Assembly: GCA_009760855.2 (NCBI GenBank)
Contig: WPIO01000048.1
Span: 119,501-183,500 of the forward strand
DNA length: 64,000 bases
Source of the DNA: Cristatella mucedo
Lineage: Eukaryota; Bryozoa; Phylactolaemata; Cristatellidae
Direction of reading: 5' to 3'
The notes under the pieces were generated by a model. It searched no databases and was not told the DNA's origin. It saw only the letters and a program-made list of their open reading frames with translations. Below, one piece after another: positions 34,707 through 46,116 of this stretch (the stretch's first letter is position 1; every line of letters starts with the position of its first letter). The translations under genes and the position numbers were made by a program.

Positions 34707-35756
34707 AGTATGGCATCTTCAAAACGCAGACCGTTCATAAAAAAGGCCGTCGGTGTTACTTCCTGCCTCGGTAGTCAGGCCACTGCAGTTAAGCACATCT
34801 CGAGGAGAGTCTCAGTCATTCAAGTCTGCTGCAGCTTCGATGGTTGTTGTATCATTATAGTGAGTTAAAGATGACAAGAGCGAATGGTATAGCAGGCCGC
34901 CTTCACGATCCAGGCCGCCTCAGTCTCTTCATGCTGAGCCACGAGGAAGTAATGCACAAGATAACTTGTCAAAATGGTTTCTCAAATGAAGAGTTACCAT
35001 CAAAATGTGAGAATGAATAACTTTAGACCTGCTTGAAAACGACTCCGTTGTAAAGTGCAAATCTAACTCGGCTGCATCGATCAGTTGAAGCAACGTTATT
35101 CATATTGAGCCAGAGTCTGGCCTGCCGGGCTCCGACGAGGCAGTCGATTTATCGAACTTCAGCAACTTCCTCGAGCTTGTTGCGTTTAGATCCTCGAGGG
35201 ACGTCAAGCTTGTCACCATCGCGCTTGAGATAGCTCAGTATAACGCCAATACTACCAACCTCGACATCCAAAAAGATATCGTCAACGCACGCGGTCACCA
35301 CTTTGTAAGCGTCTCGAATACGGGAAAAGTGCCCCTTTAACTGTATTACCGAAAACAAGACGGTTGATCAGAGCGTAAAGGAGTAGTTGACTCTTGTGAA
35401 CTCCTTTGTTCAGGTCAAGCCCGGTCTGATGCCAGAGTGCTTCGTCGACCTCAAGAACGTGACAAAAATGTGCGACGAACTGCCTATTACGGGAGAGGAA
35501 ATCGGGCAGGACATAGTCTATACCAGACTTAAATAGAACGTGGTCTAAACCAAGAGACTACACGAGTGAGCCCAGGAGATGCGTGCGACAGTCAACATTT
35601 CGGTAAGCGCCACATCACTTAATCAGCATGCTCACTGCGACCATTAAAGTCGTCGAACTCGCAGAGGTAAACTGCAGCTTAGCTGAGCTGAGAATCAATG
35701 CGACTCCTCGACACAGCCTTCCATTCAAAATTACCTTCCCATATATATTTCATCGA
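34707..35756 (+). pseudogene. Decayed unidentified coding sequence, left part
   Basis: Plus strand. An ATG opens MASSKRRPFIKKAVGV. Protein-like segments then appear in shifting frames: LELVAFRSSRDVKLVTIALE and NTTNLDIQKDIVNARGHHF (35.16-35.31 kb), then VQVKPGLMPECFVDLKNV and ITGEEIGQDIVYTRLK (35.41-35.54 kb), with TAG, TAA and TGA stops that look like decayed Gln and Arg codons. It breaks off at an L2 3' tail at 35,757 and seems to resume at 39,541. I cannot identify the family. It could be a host gene or the structural gene of an unrecognised mobile element. Confidence 0.5.
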
Positions 35757-36088
35757 ATAATAATAAGAAAAATTGGTGAAGGTTGGTGAAGCGCCCTCAG
35801 AAAACTCAATCTCTTTCTAGGCGCTTTGCATTTGCTGTTAAGAAAACACGATTTAATGGCGAGCGGTATCGTGCTTGATAAACGACATGAATAACATGGT
35901 TAGGGGTTACAGGCACAGGTCACCATACAAGTGTGGTTATTGGCAGCATGCACAGTGTCAGCACGCATAAGCATATAAAGGACGAAGAACAGGGATCCAC
36001 TAAATGCAGCCATAAATAGGTGCGTTTTAAAGCTCTTTTTAAATATGATCAAGTAAGGAGATGTCGTGACGCAAGTCGGAAGTAAGTT
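35757..36088 (-). mobile_element. L2 copy D, 3' part
   Basis: Minus strand. It resumes the L2 ORF exactly where the right part (38,111-39,165) breaks, with the NLLPTCVTTSP segment, then the 3' UTR and terminal hairpin ending in an AATAATAAT tail (plus sense) at 35,757. AAGTT at 36,084-36,088 is repeated at 38,111-38,115. Confidence 0.9.
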
Positions 36089-38110
36089 ATAATAATATTG
36101 CACTTGATAAAGCGCCCTCAGAGAACTTAATCTCTTTCTAGGCGCTTTACATTTGCTGCAAAGTGATACGCAATAGAATAGTAAGTAAAATCATGCTTGA
36201 AAACCAAACAAAATGAATAACATGGTTAGGGGTTACATGCACTGGGTCAGCATGCAAATGTGGTTAGTGGCAGCATGAACAGTGTCAGCACGCATAAGCA
36301 CATCGAGGACGAATCACAAGGACCCACTAAATGCTGTCCTAAATAGGTATGTTTTTAAGTTTCTTTTAAATGTGGTCAGGTCAGGGGATGTTCTGATGCA
36401 GGTCGGGAGGGAGTTCCAGGCTGTGGGAGCATACGAGCTAAATGCACGGTCTCCAAAGGATTTAAGGTTTGTACGAGGTATTTCTAGACTGTTGGATTCC
36501 GAAAAGCGAGTGGTACGATGCTTTGCCTGATGGGGTAGTATCTCTGAAAGATAGGCTGGAGCCATAGAATGAAGAGACCTAAAAGTGAGCGACAAAACCT
36601 TGAAGTCAATCCGTTGCTTGACTGGTAACCAGTGCAGGTCGGCGAGAAGTGGAGTAATGTGGCAACTGCGACGCTCACGACCGACAAGCCTAGCTGCAGA
36701 GTTTTGCACCAGCTGCAATCGCCTGATCGCACATGCTGGTAGGCCAGTAAGCAGTGAGTTGCAGAAGTCGAGACGAGATGTCACGAATGCATGGACCAAC
36801 TTGGACGTGGTATCCTTATCTAAACAAGCCCTAATTTTAGCAATGTTATGAAGCTGAAAATAGGCTGATTTGACTGTGGAGCTGATGTGGTCGTCTAACG
36901 AGAGGTCGCTTTGGAATATGACACCTAGATTTCGAGCTGATGCAACTGGAGATATGCTGGCAGAGCCAATTTTGAAAGTCAGCCTTTCCAATTTCTGAAT
37001 AACACTAGGTTTGCCCATAATAGTAAGTTAGTTTTATCATCGTTTAGTTTTAGAAAATTTGCTGCCATCCATGATCGGATGTCATCAATGCATGCAGCAA
37101 GTGAGTTGAGAGAATTTGAGGTGCTCGAAGGCTGGGAGGGATCAAAGCAAAGGTACAACTGAGTGTCATCCGCATAGAAGTGAAAGCCTAGATTGTGCTT
37201 GGCAATCACATCAGCGAGAGGGAGAGTATAAACGGTGAAAAGGACCGGACCTAGCACAGAGCCCTGAGGTACTCCATATTTTAGAGGTACTTCAGATGAT
37301 CTTTGTCCATTCACGTCAACACTCTGGAGTCTCCCACTGAGATAGGACCTGAACCACTGCAGAGCAGTGCCAGTGATGCCCAGGCGAGATGAGAGGCGCT
37401 CTAGAAGTACTTTGTGATCGATGGTATCAAAAGCTGCCGAAAGATCGAGCAAAACAAGAAGAGACACTCTACCCATGTCTGCATTCCTAAGTAGGTCGTT
37501 GTATACCCGAAGCAATGCTGACTCTGTGGAGTGATTAGCTCTAAAGCCAGACTGGAACTTACTAGCAAGGTGTGAGGTTTCGATATACGAGTTCAGCTGG
37601 TCTACCGCGACCCGTTCCAGTGTCTTTGATAGGAATGGTAGAAGGGAGACTGGGCGGTAGTTGCTTAAGTTCTCTTGGTCTAGTGTAGCTTTCTTAAGAA
37701 GTGGCCTGACTACAGCTTTTTTGAAAGGTGCTGGGACCTGACCTGAGGCTAATGACATATTAATGATGTTGGTTATGCATGGCAGCAGCAGATCAATGCA
37801 ACGTAGGAGCAGGACAGTGGGAATAGGGTCCAGTGGACTTGTTGTCTTCTTTGATTGAGATACGAGCTTTAGGACTATGTCACTGGTGACCTGTTTAAAT
37901 GCAGACATTGAGGCGCAGCCAGGAACCGAGGAACAGCATTCTAGTGGGAAGGTTGTCATCGCAGGGATGGATTCCCTGATTTTGTCTATCTTCTGCACAA
38001 AGAATCAAGAGAAGCGATCGGCTAGATCATCACAAGGATCATCAGGTAAGGAGCTAACCTGGGAACGGTTGAGGAGATGGTTTATTGTCGACATCAGCAT
38101 TTTTGGATTG
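36089..38110 (-). mobile_element. Young L2 copy C, nested in copy D
   Basis: Minus strand, 2,022 bp, 5'-truncated. It encodes the pre-RT segment (from about 38,100), RT fingers (AVVRPLLKKATLDQENLSNY), palm (LDLSAAFDTIDHKVLLERL), QGSVLGPVLFTVY, the catalytic YADD box (about 37,160), thumb and C-terminus to 36,314, then a full 3' UTR and hairpin tail. Only two lesions were noticed: a CGA to TGA stop near 38,006 and a 1-bp deletion near 37,015 relative to the copy at 1.6 kb. Flanking AAGTT repeats look like the target-site duplication. It is the best-preserved L2 in the window but lacks the endonuclease. Confidence 0.95.
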
Positions 38111-39165
38111 AAGTTGCAGGCTTTAGGAGCATACGAACTAAAGGCACGATCTCCAAAGGATTTGAGGTTTGTACGAGGTATTTCTAGACTGTTGGATTCT
38201 GAAAAGCGATTGGTACGATGCTTGGCCTTGTGGGGGAGTAGATCTGATAGACAGGCTGGGGCCAAAGAATGAAGTGCCTTAAAAGTGGGGGACAAAACCT
38301 TAAAGCCGATCCATTGCTTGACTGGTAGCCAGTACAGGTCAGCGAGAAGTGGTGTGATGAGGCAACTGCGATGCTCACGACAGACAAGCCTAGCTGCGGA
38401 GTTTTGCACCATCTGTAAGTTCCTGATTTCACATGCCAGTAGGCCAGCAAGCATTGAGTTACAGAAGTCAAGACGAGATGTCACAAATTCATGGGCCAAC
38501 TTGCATGTGGTATCCTTATCTATACAAGCCCAATTAATAGCAATGTAGCTGATGAAAGTAGGCAGACTTGACTGTGCTGTCGTCTAAGGAGAGATCACTT
38601 TGGAACATGACACCTAGATTTCGTGTATATTCAACAGGAGATATGCTGGTGGAGCCAATTTTGAGCGTCAGCCTTTCCCATTTCTGAACCACATTTGGTT
38701 TGCTCATAAATAATCAGTTAATTTTATCGTCTTTAATTAAAAAAAACTTCCTGCCATCCATGTGCTGATGCCATCAATACATGGAGCAAGTGAGTTGAGA
38801 GAATTCAGGGTGCTTGAAGGCTCGGAGCGATCAAAGCAAAGGTACAACTGAGTGCCATCCGCATAGAAGTGAAAGCCTATATTGTGCATGGCAATCGCAT
38901 CGGCAGGAGGGAGAGTATAAATCGTGAAAAGAACCGGACCTAGCACGGAGCCCTGAGGTACCCCATATTTCAGAGGTACCTCGGATGATCTTTTGACAAT
39001 TCACGTCAATACTCTGGAGTCTTATACTGAGATAGGACCTGAACCATTGCAGAGCAGTGCCAGTGATGCCCAGGCGAGATGAGACGCACTCAAAAAGAAC
39101 TTGGTGATCGATAGTATCAAAAGCTGCCGAAAGATCGAGCAAAGCAATCAGACGCTTGCTATTGA
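38111..39165 (-). mobile_element. L2 copy D, 5' part
   Basis: Minus strand, 5'-truncated at the LDLSAAFDTIDH motif (about 39,145). It continues through QGS and YADG-type palm remnants and the C-terminal region to APKACN, where copy C is inserted. Frameshifts at about 38,750 and 38,980. Confidence 0.92.
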
Positions 39166-39305
39166 TTGTGTACGATTTATTCATTCAGTTACAAAAACGA
39201 CAATTGTATAGTGTCTAGGCTTTGCACTTCGTCAATCGCACAGGTCAGGAACTGAGGGCTGGCTACGATGATTGGCTGACAAAGCGACAGCAGGTCTTTC
39301 GGCAT

Positions 39306-39541
39306 CGTATTTAGGACAGCATTTAGTGGGTCCCTGTGATTCGTCCTTCATGTGCTTATGCGTGCTGACACTGTGCATGCTGTCACTAACTACATTTGCA
39401 TGCTGACCCTGTGCATGTCACCCCACATATTACTCACCATTCAATTGCATTTCCCTTTGCAGCAAATGTAAAGCGCCTAGAGAGAGATTAAGTTCTCTGA
39501 GATCGCTTTATCAATTGCATTATTATTATTATTATTATTAT
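39306..39541 (+). mobile_element. L2 3' end fragment
   Basis: Plus strand. The end of the L2 coding region (TTTAGTGGGTCCCTGTGATTC), 3' UTR and hairpin tail with (ATT)n. With copy D on its left it gives the insertion two outward-facing 3' tails. Confidence 0.92.
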
Positions 39542-39572
39542 CATGAGATCGAGGTTGCCGACGTGACCAACA
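39541..39572 (+). pseudogene. Decayed unidentified coding sequence, right end
   Basis: Directly after the L2 tail, an open frame EIEVADVTNKRRDYKLLYAR runs on to a stop at about 39,620, with AATAAA close behind. It has the same protein-like character as 34.7-35.75 kb and is probably its C-terminus, displaced by the L2 nest. The inference rests on position and composition only. The frame extends to about 39,620. Confidence 0.4.
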
Positions 39573-39827
39573 AACGGCGTGACTACAAGCTTCTGTACGC
39601 CAGAAAATACTCACTATTCTGAAATGCAAATAAAATCTTATTTATTTATTTCTATTTATTTTTATTTTTTATCTATTTGTAAACAAAACGAAAACTCAAT
39701 TCGTTTACCTCTATTCGTCTTTGTCGGAACGTATCTTTCTAGAACGTAACATATACGATCCTCGACTTTCATACGTCAAGCTACGACAGGTTTTCTAGTC
39801 CCTATCTATTTCGCAAGTTGGTGCTGA

Positions 39828-39828
<1 letters not shown>

Positions 39829-39916
<88 letters not shown>

Positions 39917-39917
39917 A

Positions 39918-39962
<45 letters not shown>

Positions 39963-39988
39963 CTGTGTGTGTGTGTGTGTGTGTGTGC
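39829..39988. repeat. (AC)n-(TA)n-(GT)n compound microsatellite
   Basis: About 37 AC units, then a short TA run, a TAATGTTT spacer and about 30 GT units with one interruption. The AC and GT blocks are complementary in the same strand, so the tract is a large inverted repeat as well as Z-DNA-prone alternating purine-pyrimidine DNA. Confidence 0.97.
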
Positions 39989-40062
39989 AGATGTAAAGCG
40001 CCTAGGAAGAGATTGAGTTCTCTAAGGGCGCTTTATCAAGTGAATTATTGTTATTACGATAA
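39989..40062 (+). mobile_element. L2 3' tail fragment
   Basis: Only the terminal hairpin (TGTAAAGCGCCTAGG...GGGCGCTTTATCAAGTG) and an ATT-rich end remain, directly after the GT repeat. Confidence 0.9.
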
Positions 40063-40195
40063 ATATCATATTAGTGGGATTGGAAGTTCTTGTGACTTCC
40101 ACGTAAATAAAAAATGATTTTGCAAAGCACGCCTAACCCGAATGTAAAAACCGGAAGCAACGTGTCTATCAATAAAATATTTGTCAATCTCTGCA

Positions 40196-41045
40196 TAATA
40201 ATAATAATAATACATTTGAAATTGCACCCTCAGAGAACTTAACCACTTTCTAGGCACGTTGCATTTGCTGCAAAGGAAGCACGATCTAATGGTTAGTGGT
40301 AGCATGCTCAATGAACACAAGCATAACATGGTTAGGGTGACATTTACACAGTCAGCATGCAAATATGGTTTGTGGTGGCATGCACACTGTCAGCATGCAT
40401 GAGCACAAAAAGGTCGAATCACAGGGACCGACTAAATGCTGTGATAAATAGATACATTTTTAGTTTTTTTTTAAATGTGGTCAAGTCAGGGGATGTAGTG
40501 ACACAAGTCGGAAATAAGTTCCGGACTTTGGGAGTATTCAAACTAAAAGCACGTTCTCCACAAGATTTGAGATTCGTGCGAGGTATTGGTAAACGATTAG
40601 ATTCCTTAAAGCGATTGCTACGATGCTTAGCCTGATGGGGGAGTAGATCTGATAAGAAGGCAGAAGCCAAAGAATGATGAGACCTAAAAGTGAGTGACAG
40701 GACCTCTAAGTCAATGCGTCGCTTGACTGGAAGCCCGTGCAGGTCGGCGAGAAGTGGTGGGATGTGGCAGCTACGACGCTCACGACAGACAACCCTAGCT
40801 GCAGAGTTTTGCACAAGCTGTAAGCACCTGATTGCACAGGTTGGTAGGCCGGCAAGGTAGTGAGCAACAGAAGTCGAGACGGAATGTCACAAATGCATTG
40901 ACCAAGTTAGACGTCGTATCCCTACCTCAGCAAGCCCGAATTATAGCAATAGTATGTAGCTGAAAGTAGGCAGACGTGGCTATAGAGCTGATGTGGTCCA
41001 TCAACAAAAGGTCACTCTAGAACAGGATACATAATTTGTATGCAG
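40196..41045 (-). mobile_element. L2 3' fragment
   Basis: Minus strand. C-terminal coding region in a good frame from 40,814 to 40,419 (NSAARVVCRERRSCHI to FITAFSRSL), 3' UTR and tail hairpin to 40,196. The upstream part to about 41,045 is frameshifted. It is 5'-truncated. Confidence 0.92.
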
Positions 41046-41495
41046 ATATTTGACTTGTATCCAAACTTATCAAACTTTGGTAGATTGATTAACATGCGTG
41101 AAGCTTATTTATGTGCGTTATTGTCATTTTTAAACAGCTTCATTTTCAGGGTAGTTTGACGCCTCGTAAATTGTATACGTCGACTAATAATCGACGCATC
41201 GAAGTGAAATTTAAAAACCCATGTTCGGCTATGCTTATCTTACTCGTTTCTAGAAAGATATTTGATTTCAGTTGGATGCATTTTACTGTACGATTGGCCG
41301 ATGATTGCAGAAAATAAAGCTCCGGGAATTTTGACGATGTACAATGACAGCAAAATGAATCACTGTGGTTAAACACCAGACTCCTATTTAAGTAACAAGG
41401 GAAATTGTATTGTAATTGTAAAATGTAAGTTTAGCTCTTTTGGAAAGAAAAAAAACGCTGCCTGTACGTCAGCAGCCGACGGAAGAACGTGAAGT
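41046..41495. other. No recognisable gene
   Basis: AT-rich; nothing supported. Confidence 0.4.
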
Positions 41496-41655
41496 GTACC
41501 CAGACGACCCAGTTAAGGTTAAGGTTCCAGCCCCGACCGAGGTTTGGCCAAGGTCGTGGGCACCAGCCCCGTGGCGTATGTAAAGTGCCTGAATAGAGAT
41601 TACGTTCTTTTTGCGCGCCACACAAATGGATGATATTTATTTATATTTGCATCAA
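41496..41655 (+). mobile_element. SINE family B
   Basis: GGTTCCAGCCCCG and CAAGGTCGTGGGCACCAGCC resemble the head region of the 48.8-kb copy, followed by GTAAAGTGCCTGAATAGAGATTACGTTC and GCGCGCC-type hairpin halves and an AT-rich end. The tail matches the L2 3' hairpin in layout. Confidence 0.7.
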
Positions 41656-42317
41656 GCTTTGGTAAAATCTTATTTTCCTGTGCCAATATCTGGTTACTGT
41701 TATCTAATTTCTGGCACAGACCAGAATTTGTACTTCAAAAAGTTTTGGGACGTGGGAACTCTGTGTGTCAGTAGTTTATTCGAAGATCATTATGTGTATC
41801 AGCAGGACAATGACCTGAGGCGTACTGCAAATTGGGTAAGAAAATAGTTTTATGAGTCGCTCGTTACGACCACAGCTTTGCACAGTCAGCTGCCCAAATA
41901 AAACCCCAGAAGGTATCAACTAAGACCAGCAGCCAAGAAGAAATCCACGTCCACCTACAGGGTCAGACGGCATTTTCGTGGGTTTCGATCGAGGCGAAGT
42001 CGTCATCGTATGACACACTTTAGAAGCTGATGGCTTCAATGCCATGGAAGCAGATAAACATCGAGAACCAAAGTGAGAGCTAACGTATTAAAGACTAAGA
42101 AGTATTGCTGTTTCACATACTTCTGGAGCTTAAGAAATTTTTTTCCATTGCTTGAATAGCTTGTAAGCCACGAGTTTCTTAGATTATTAGCCTGTAAGCT
42201 CTGCGACTAACCATAATGGCAATATTGTTACGATACAAAAATACCCATAGACATGAGTATGTGCACGTCTGACCACCTGGCAGACATGCAGAGCCCATGA
42301 ACTCTATCTGTTACGTC
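41656..42317. other. Mostly unassigned; one 79-codon frame
   Basis: A plus-strand frame (41,611-41,847) with an aromatic-rich sequence (LYFKKFWDVGTLCVSSLF) begins inside the SINE and ends at 41,847. It is not recognised and starts on a repeat, so it is doubtful. Confidence 0.3.
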
Positions 42318-43262
42318 GGAAAACTTCCTGAAATTAAATGACGATAAAACCGAACTGATGCTCATAGGAAACCCTAAACGTGTGGCTGGATTAAAAGGCT
42401 TTGCTGTTCTAATAGGTGATGCTATTGTGCGACCTTCACCGCAAGCTCGTAATTTAGGTGTCATGTTCGACAGCTGCCTCGATTTCAAAAGCTTCATTCA
42501 GAAGACTGCCTCTACAGCCAGCCATCACATCCGATCCCTATCCAAGATTAGGAGCTGTCTCCCACAGTGGCTTGTAAAAAATTTAAGCAGCTCTTTAGTT
42601 CTGTCACGGCTTGATTATTGTAATTCCCTTTTGGCTGGGCTGCCAAAGAAAGCTCTTATGCCACTACAGCGCACTATGAATATGGCTGCAAGGCTGGTAT
42701 TCAAGTCCCAGCGGTTTGAGCACGTGTCTCCATTGCTGAAAGAGCTAGGATGGTTGCCGGTTGAGCAAAGGATACAGAGCAAAGTTCTTACGCTGACTCA
42801 CAAGGCCCGCCACGGCTTGGCTCCTTCGTACCTAGCTGAACTGCTGCATCAGTTTCAGCCTGTTCGCGCCCTCAGGTCCTGTGTGGACAATAAATTAGCT
42901 GTCCCATTCCTCCGCTTAAAGACAGTTGGCGACAGAAGCTTTAGCTCTGCAGGTCCTAGACTGTGGAACTCGCTTCCACAATTCTTACGCAACGCCAACT
43001 ACTCTCCTACTGCCGACTATGGCACATCCTTTTCAGAGGTCCTGAGCTGCTACTTCTATGTTACTCACTACCTCAACTGCTCTCCTGACTCTGCTATGCT
43101 TCCCACTTTCTCTTTGTTGCGTGAGACGAAGTCTGTTGGGTACCGAATGCGTACCGAAAGCCGCTTAGGCTGTGAGTGCGCTATACAAAACTCTTCTGCG
43201 TAACACCCACATGGTCTTTATGACTTTGTGGAGTTACAGACGGAGATACATTTTCATACCTG
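42318..43262 (+). mobile_element. Second L2/CR1-like family, 5'-truncated copy
   Basis: Plus strand. From FLKLNDDKTELMLIG (RT palm end) an open frame runs to 43,203. It contains ARNLGVMFDSCLDF, LVLSRLDYCNSLLAGLP, NMAARLV, a WLPVEQRIQSKVL segment and GPRLWNSLPQFLR, all standard for the thumb/C-terminal region of CR1/L2 proteins. It differs from the main L2 at most positions and has its own 3' end (CTATACAAAACTCTTCTGCG... to GGAGATACATT). The long intact frame indicates a fairly recent copy. Confidence 0.92.
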
Positions 43263-43523
43263 GCTACTGACCACTGAATGCAGGCTTATAATATGCCACG
43301 AGATACTCATGGGCTGCCATAGCAACGGCTAAGAGAGGAAGGCGTGCGTCAACAGTGCATGTATCGTATACCCACAATAGATATATCACAAGTTATTGGT
43401 TCGGATCAGCAAGTAGAAAGAATATGTGCCTTATTCTTTTGCAATATTCAAAGCATCACGCATCAAGTCATTGCAAGCTCAATGCATTCTCGCAAAATTG
43501 GCTGGCTTCAGACCTTCATTAGC
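43263..43523. other. No recognisable gene
   Basis: Nothing supported between the two LINE copies. Confidence 0.4.
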
Positions 43524-43663
43524 TTAATAATAATACACTTGATACAGCGCCCTCAGAGAACTCAATCTCTTTCTAAGCCCTTTAAATTTCCGGTAAAGGA
43601 AATACGATCGAATGGTGAGCAGTATCATGCTTGATAAACAAAATGAATAACATGGTTATCGCA
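43524..43663 (-). mobile_element. L2 3' UTR and tail
   Basis: Minus strand terminal hairpin plus about 60 bp of 3' UTR (CATGATACTGCTCACCATTCGATC). 5'-truncated. Confidence 0.9.
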
Positions 43664-43799
43664 TACTGTTAATAGCATGGCTAGTAATAAAACCTTAAAT
43701 GTAACCAAACGTATCTGAATGGTCCAAAAACCAGACTCTGGTGCTTCCACCGAGCTGGAGACTGACCTGGTGAAAACCAAAAGATGGCAGCGAGCTTAG

Positions 43800-44088
43800 G
43801 AACTTAAAAACACCTATTTAGGACAGCATTTAGTGGGTCCCTGTTATTCGTCCTTCATGTGCTTATGCGTGCTGACACTGTGCATGCTACCACTAACCAC
43901 ATTTGCATGCTGACCCTGTGCATGTCGCCCCTAACTATATTTTTCATTTTGTTTGTTTTTCAAGCATGATTTTACTTACCATTCAATTGCATTTCCCTTT
44001 GCAGCAAATGTAAAGCACCTAGAAAGAGATTTAGTTCTCTGAGGGCGCTTTATCAAGTGCATTATTATTATTATTATTATAATTATTA
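43800..44088 (+). mobile_element. L2 3' end with (ATT)n tail
   Basis: Plus strand. The last codons (CTTAAAAACACCTATTTAGGACAGC), complete 3' UTR, hairpin and ATTATTATTATTATTAT tail. It is well preserved. Confidence 0.93.
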
Positions 44089-44354
44089 GCTATGTAAACG
44101 GTGGTGAGTCAGCTGTCGAAGGGTCAGGTGATGGACTCAACAGGTCTGAAGCACATGTGGGTTGAGGGCGACAAGATCCAGAAAAGGGAATCAGACAAAG
44201 TGGATAACTTCAGATAATTGGAGTTCTGATAAAGCCCGAGCCCATGTTGTCACTGACATCAAATGGAAACAACTCCTCTATCTGAATCAACAAAACATTC
44301 TTTATACAGCCTGGCGCACCTATAGATGGCCCGCAATGACTGCCAATGTACGTC

Positions 44355-44420
44355 ATAATAATAATAATGCACACACAGAGAACTTAATCTCTGTCATTAC
44401 ACTTTACATATGCTGTAAAG
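44355..44420 (-). mobile_element. L2 tail remnant
   Basis: Minus strand, decayed terminal hairpin (AGAGAACTTAATCTCTGTC, plus sense) with an ATAATAATAAT end. Confidence 0.75.
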
Positions 44421-45732
44421 GAAGCAGTTTTGGTCTTGTCTTTCCAAATGGTCAAATCAATGGGCTTGAATGCTGATGAGAAAAAACAAATGACTGAGCA
44501 ATTAGAGCAAGTAAGAAAAAGCCAATGTATGAATAAACAATATAAACAACATCAAAATAAAGAATGTATAAGCAATATACAGTTCGGGGACTAACACTTG
44601 TGTTTTTCATCATTTTCAAGTAATTCAGTAATTGATACGGAAATATCTTCTCATTCGGAAAGAAAACGTCTGCACCTAAAGACGAATCAGCAGAGTACAC
44701 AGTACATAGTACAGACGTGTCCCTGGCGACTTCACTCTTCGACTTTTTCGGCTTCACTCGATGGTGGTTTTTCAAATACATGCATTTTCATTAAAACTTT
44801 GGTCGCGATAGTGCAAATGGTACAATGCGCGCTCAATTGTCTGAGTCCATTATACAATCCTGTATTACAGTTGAAATTAAAATTACTTTATGTATGAATC
44901 GAACGCGGAAGAAGGCGACGAGGCACCTGTTGAAGATACTTCACCACCTGAAGACTTTCCTAATGCAGTCGGGCCTTCAGAGAAGCAGTAACCTTGCTCT
45001 TCTTTGCTGTGCACTGTACATCTCTTCATCTTCATTGCTTAATCATCGAACAAGTTACACTATTTTCTTACGTTAGTGGTGGTGTGTAAGAATTGTGTGT
45101 GTGCAATTAAATGTACAAACATAATGATATGATTTTGTAAGGCGTTATATGTCTTATTACCTCTTACTTTGTCTGATAACTTTGATAATACGAGTGTAAA
45201 GGTGACTGAAAGGGTATCATTTGGTTTGCCCATTAATATACTATTTGAACGTTTTCTGAAAATTTTCTTATTTGCTATTATAGTTAATGGCAAATGTGCG
45301 GTACTGCAATATTAAACTTACTAAACCCGCAAAAAGACTAGAGGGGGGGGCATCTATTATAAAAAGCTCACAAAGGTGCAATCCTAAATTCCCATGGCCT
45401 GATGAGAGTCCTATTTAGAGACCCTTTAGGCTGCTGTCGTAAAAAGTAAAAAGTCGTAAAAGTCGTAAAAAGTCCTAAAATTAACACTACATGCCAACCG
45501 GTCTGTAACGGCTAATGATAATTGCCAGAAAAAAATGTCTACCGGTAGCAAGATTCAAACGTGGACCTTGAGGTCTAGAAAATTAATGGCACTACAAAAG
45601 AATATACCACATGGTGCTACATGCCCATCTTGTCAATTTTTTCAAACAACAGAAAAAATACGTTGGTATAGGTTTAGCATCTGCCTACAGAAGCATGAAT
45701 GCTGCACTGGCAAGACAGCATGATGTGCCACC
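44421..45732. other. AT-rich, no recognisable gene
   Basis: Short frames only. At 45,431-45,478 AAAAGTCGTA is repeated four times. Confidence 0.4.
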
Positions 45733-46080
45733 GTGCAGAAACTTCTGTTAATGCTTGCTAGACCATTATATGATCAAAGTCTTTCCTGCACAATAAAAAA
45801 TAGTGCATCCGAAAGCCGCCCCGCAGCGCCAGTAAAGTGGCATGCACCACTAAGACTTCTGTCACATGATCCGATCAATGAATGGGAAGGTCGCTACCAC
45901 CTGTCACAAGGCCAGTACAGCAGTTCCGTTGGCTCTATCGTCTCTTACTTTTGGGGTGCAACGAATTTGAAAAGTACAGGGAAACACGCGGGGCTTTCAC
46001 ATCTCACCATGAATGTAACCATTGTCGCCAACATGATGGACAGCCATAATGAGTTACTGGAACAGGAGTATAAATACTAA
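45733..46080 (+). CDS. Unrecognised open frame (115 codons)
   Basis: Plus strand, starting at GTG or an internal ATG, with a normal amino-acid mix (for example INEWEGRYHLSQGQYSSSVG) and ending EQEYKY. A preceding frame (45,535-45,723) contains CPSCQFFQTTEKIRWY. The region is AT-rich, so an open frame of this length is mildly unusual. No family was recognised. Confidence 0.25.
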   Translation: MQKLLLMLARPLYDQSLSCTIKNSASESRPAAPVKWHAPLRLLSHDPINEWEGRYHLSQGQYSSSVGSIVSYFWGATNLKSTGKHAGLSHLTMNVTIVANMMDSHNELLEQEYKY

Positions 46081-46084
46081 GCCG

Positions 46085-46116
46085 TTCGTGCTAGCACTGA
46101 CGAGTGCTAGCACGAA
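46085..46116. repeat. Perfect 14-bp hairpin, 4-nt loop
   Basis: TTCGTGCTAGCACT, loop GACG, then the exact reverse complement. It follows the stop of the open frame at 46,080 by a few bases. It is not followed by a T-run, so it is not a bacterial-type terminator. Confidence 0.95.
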
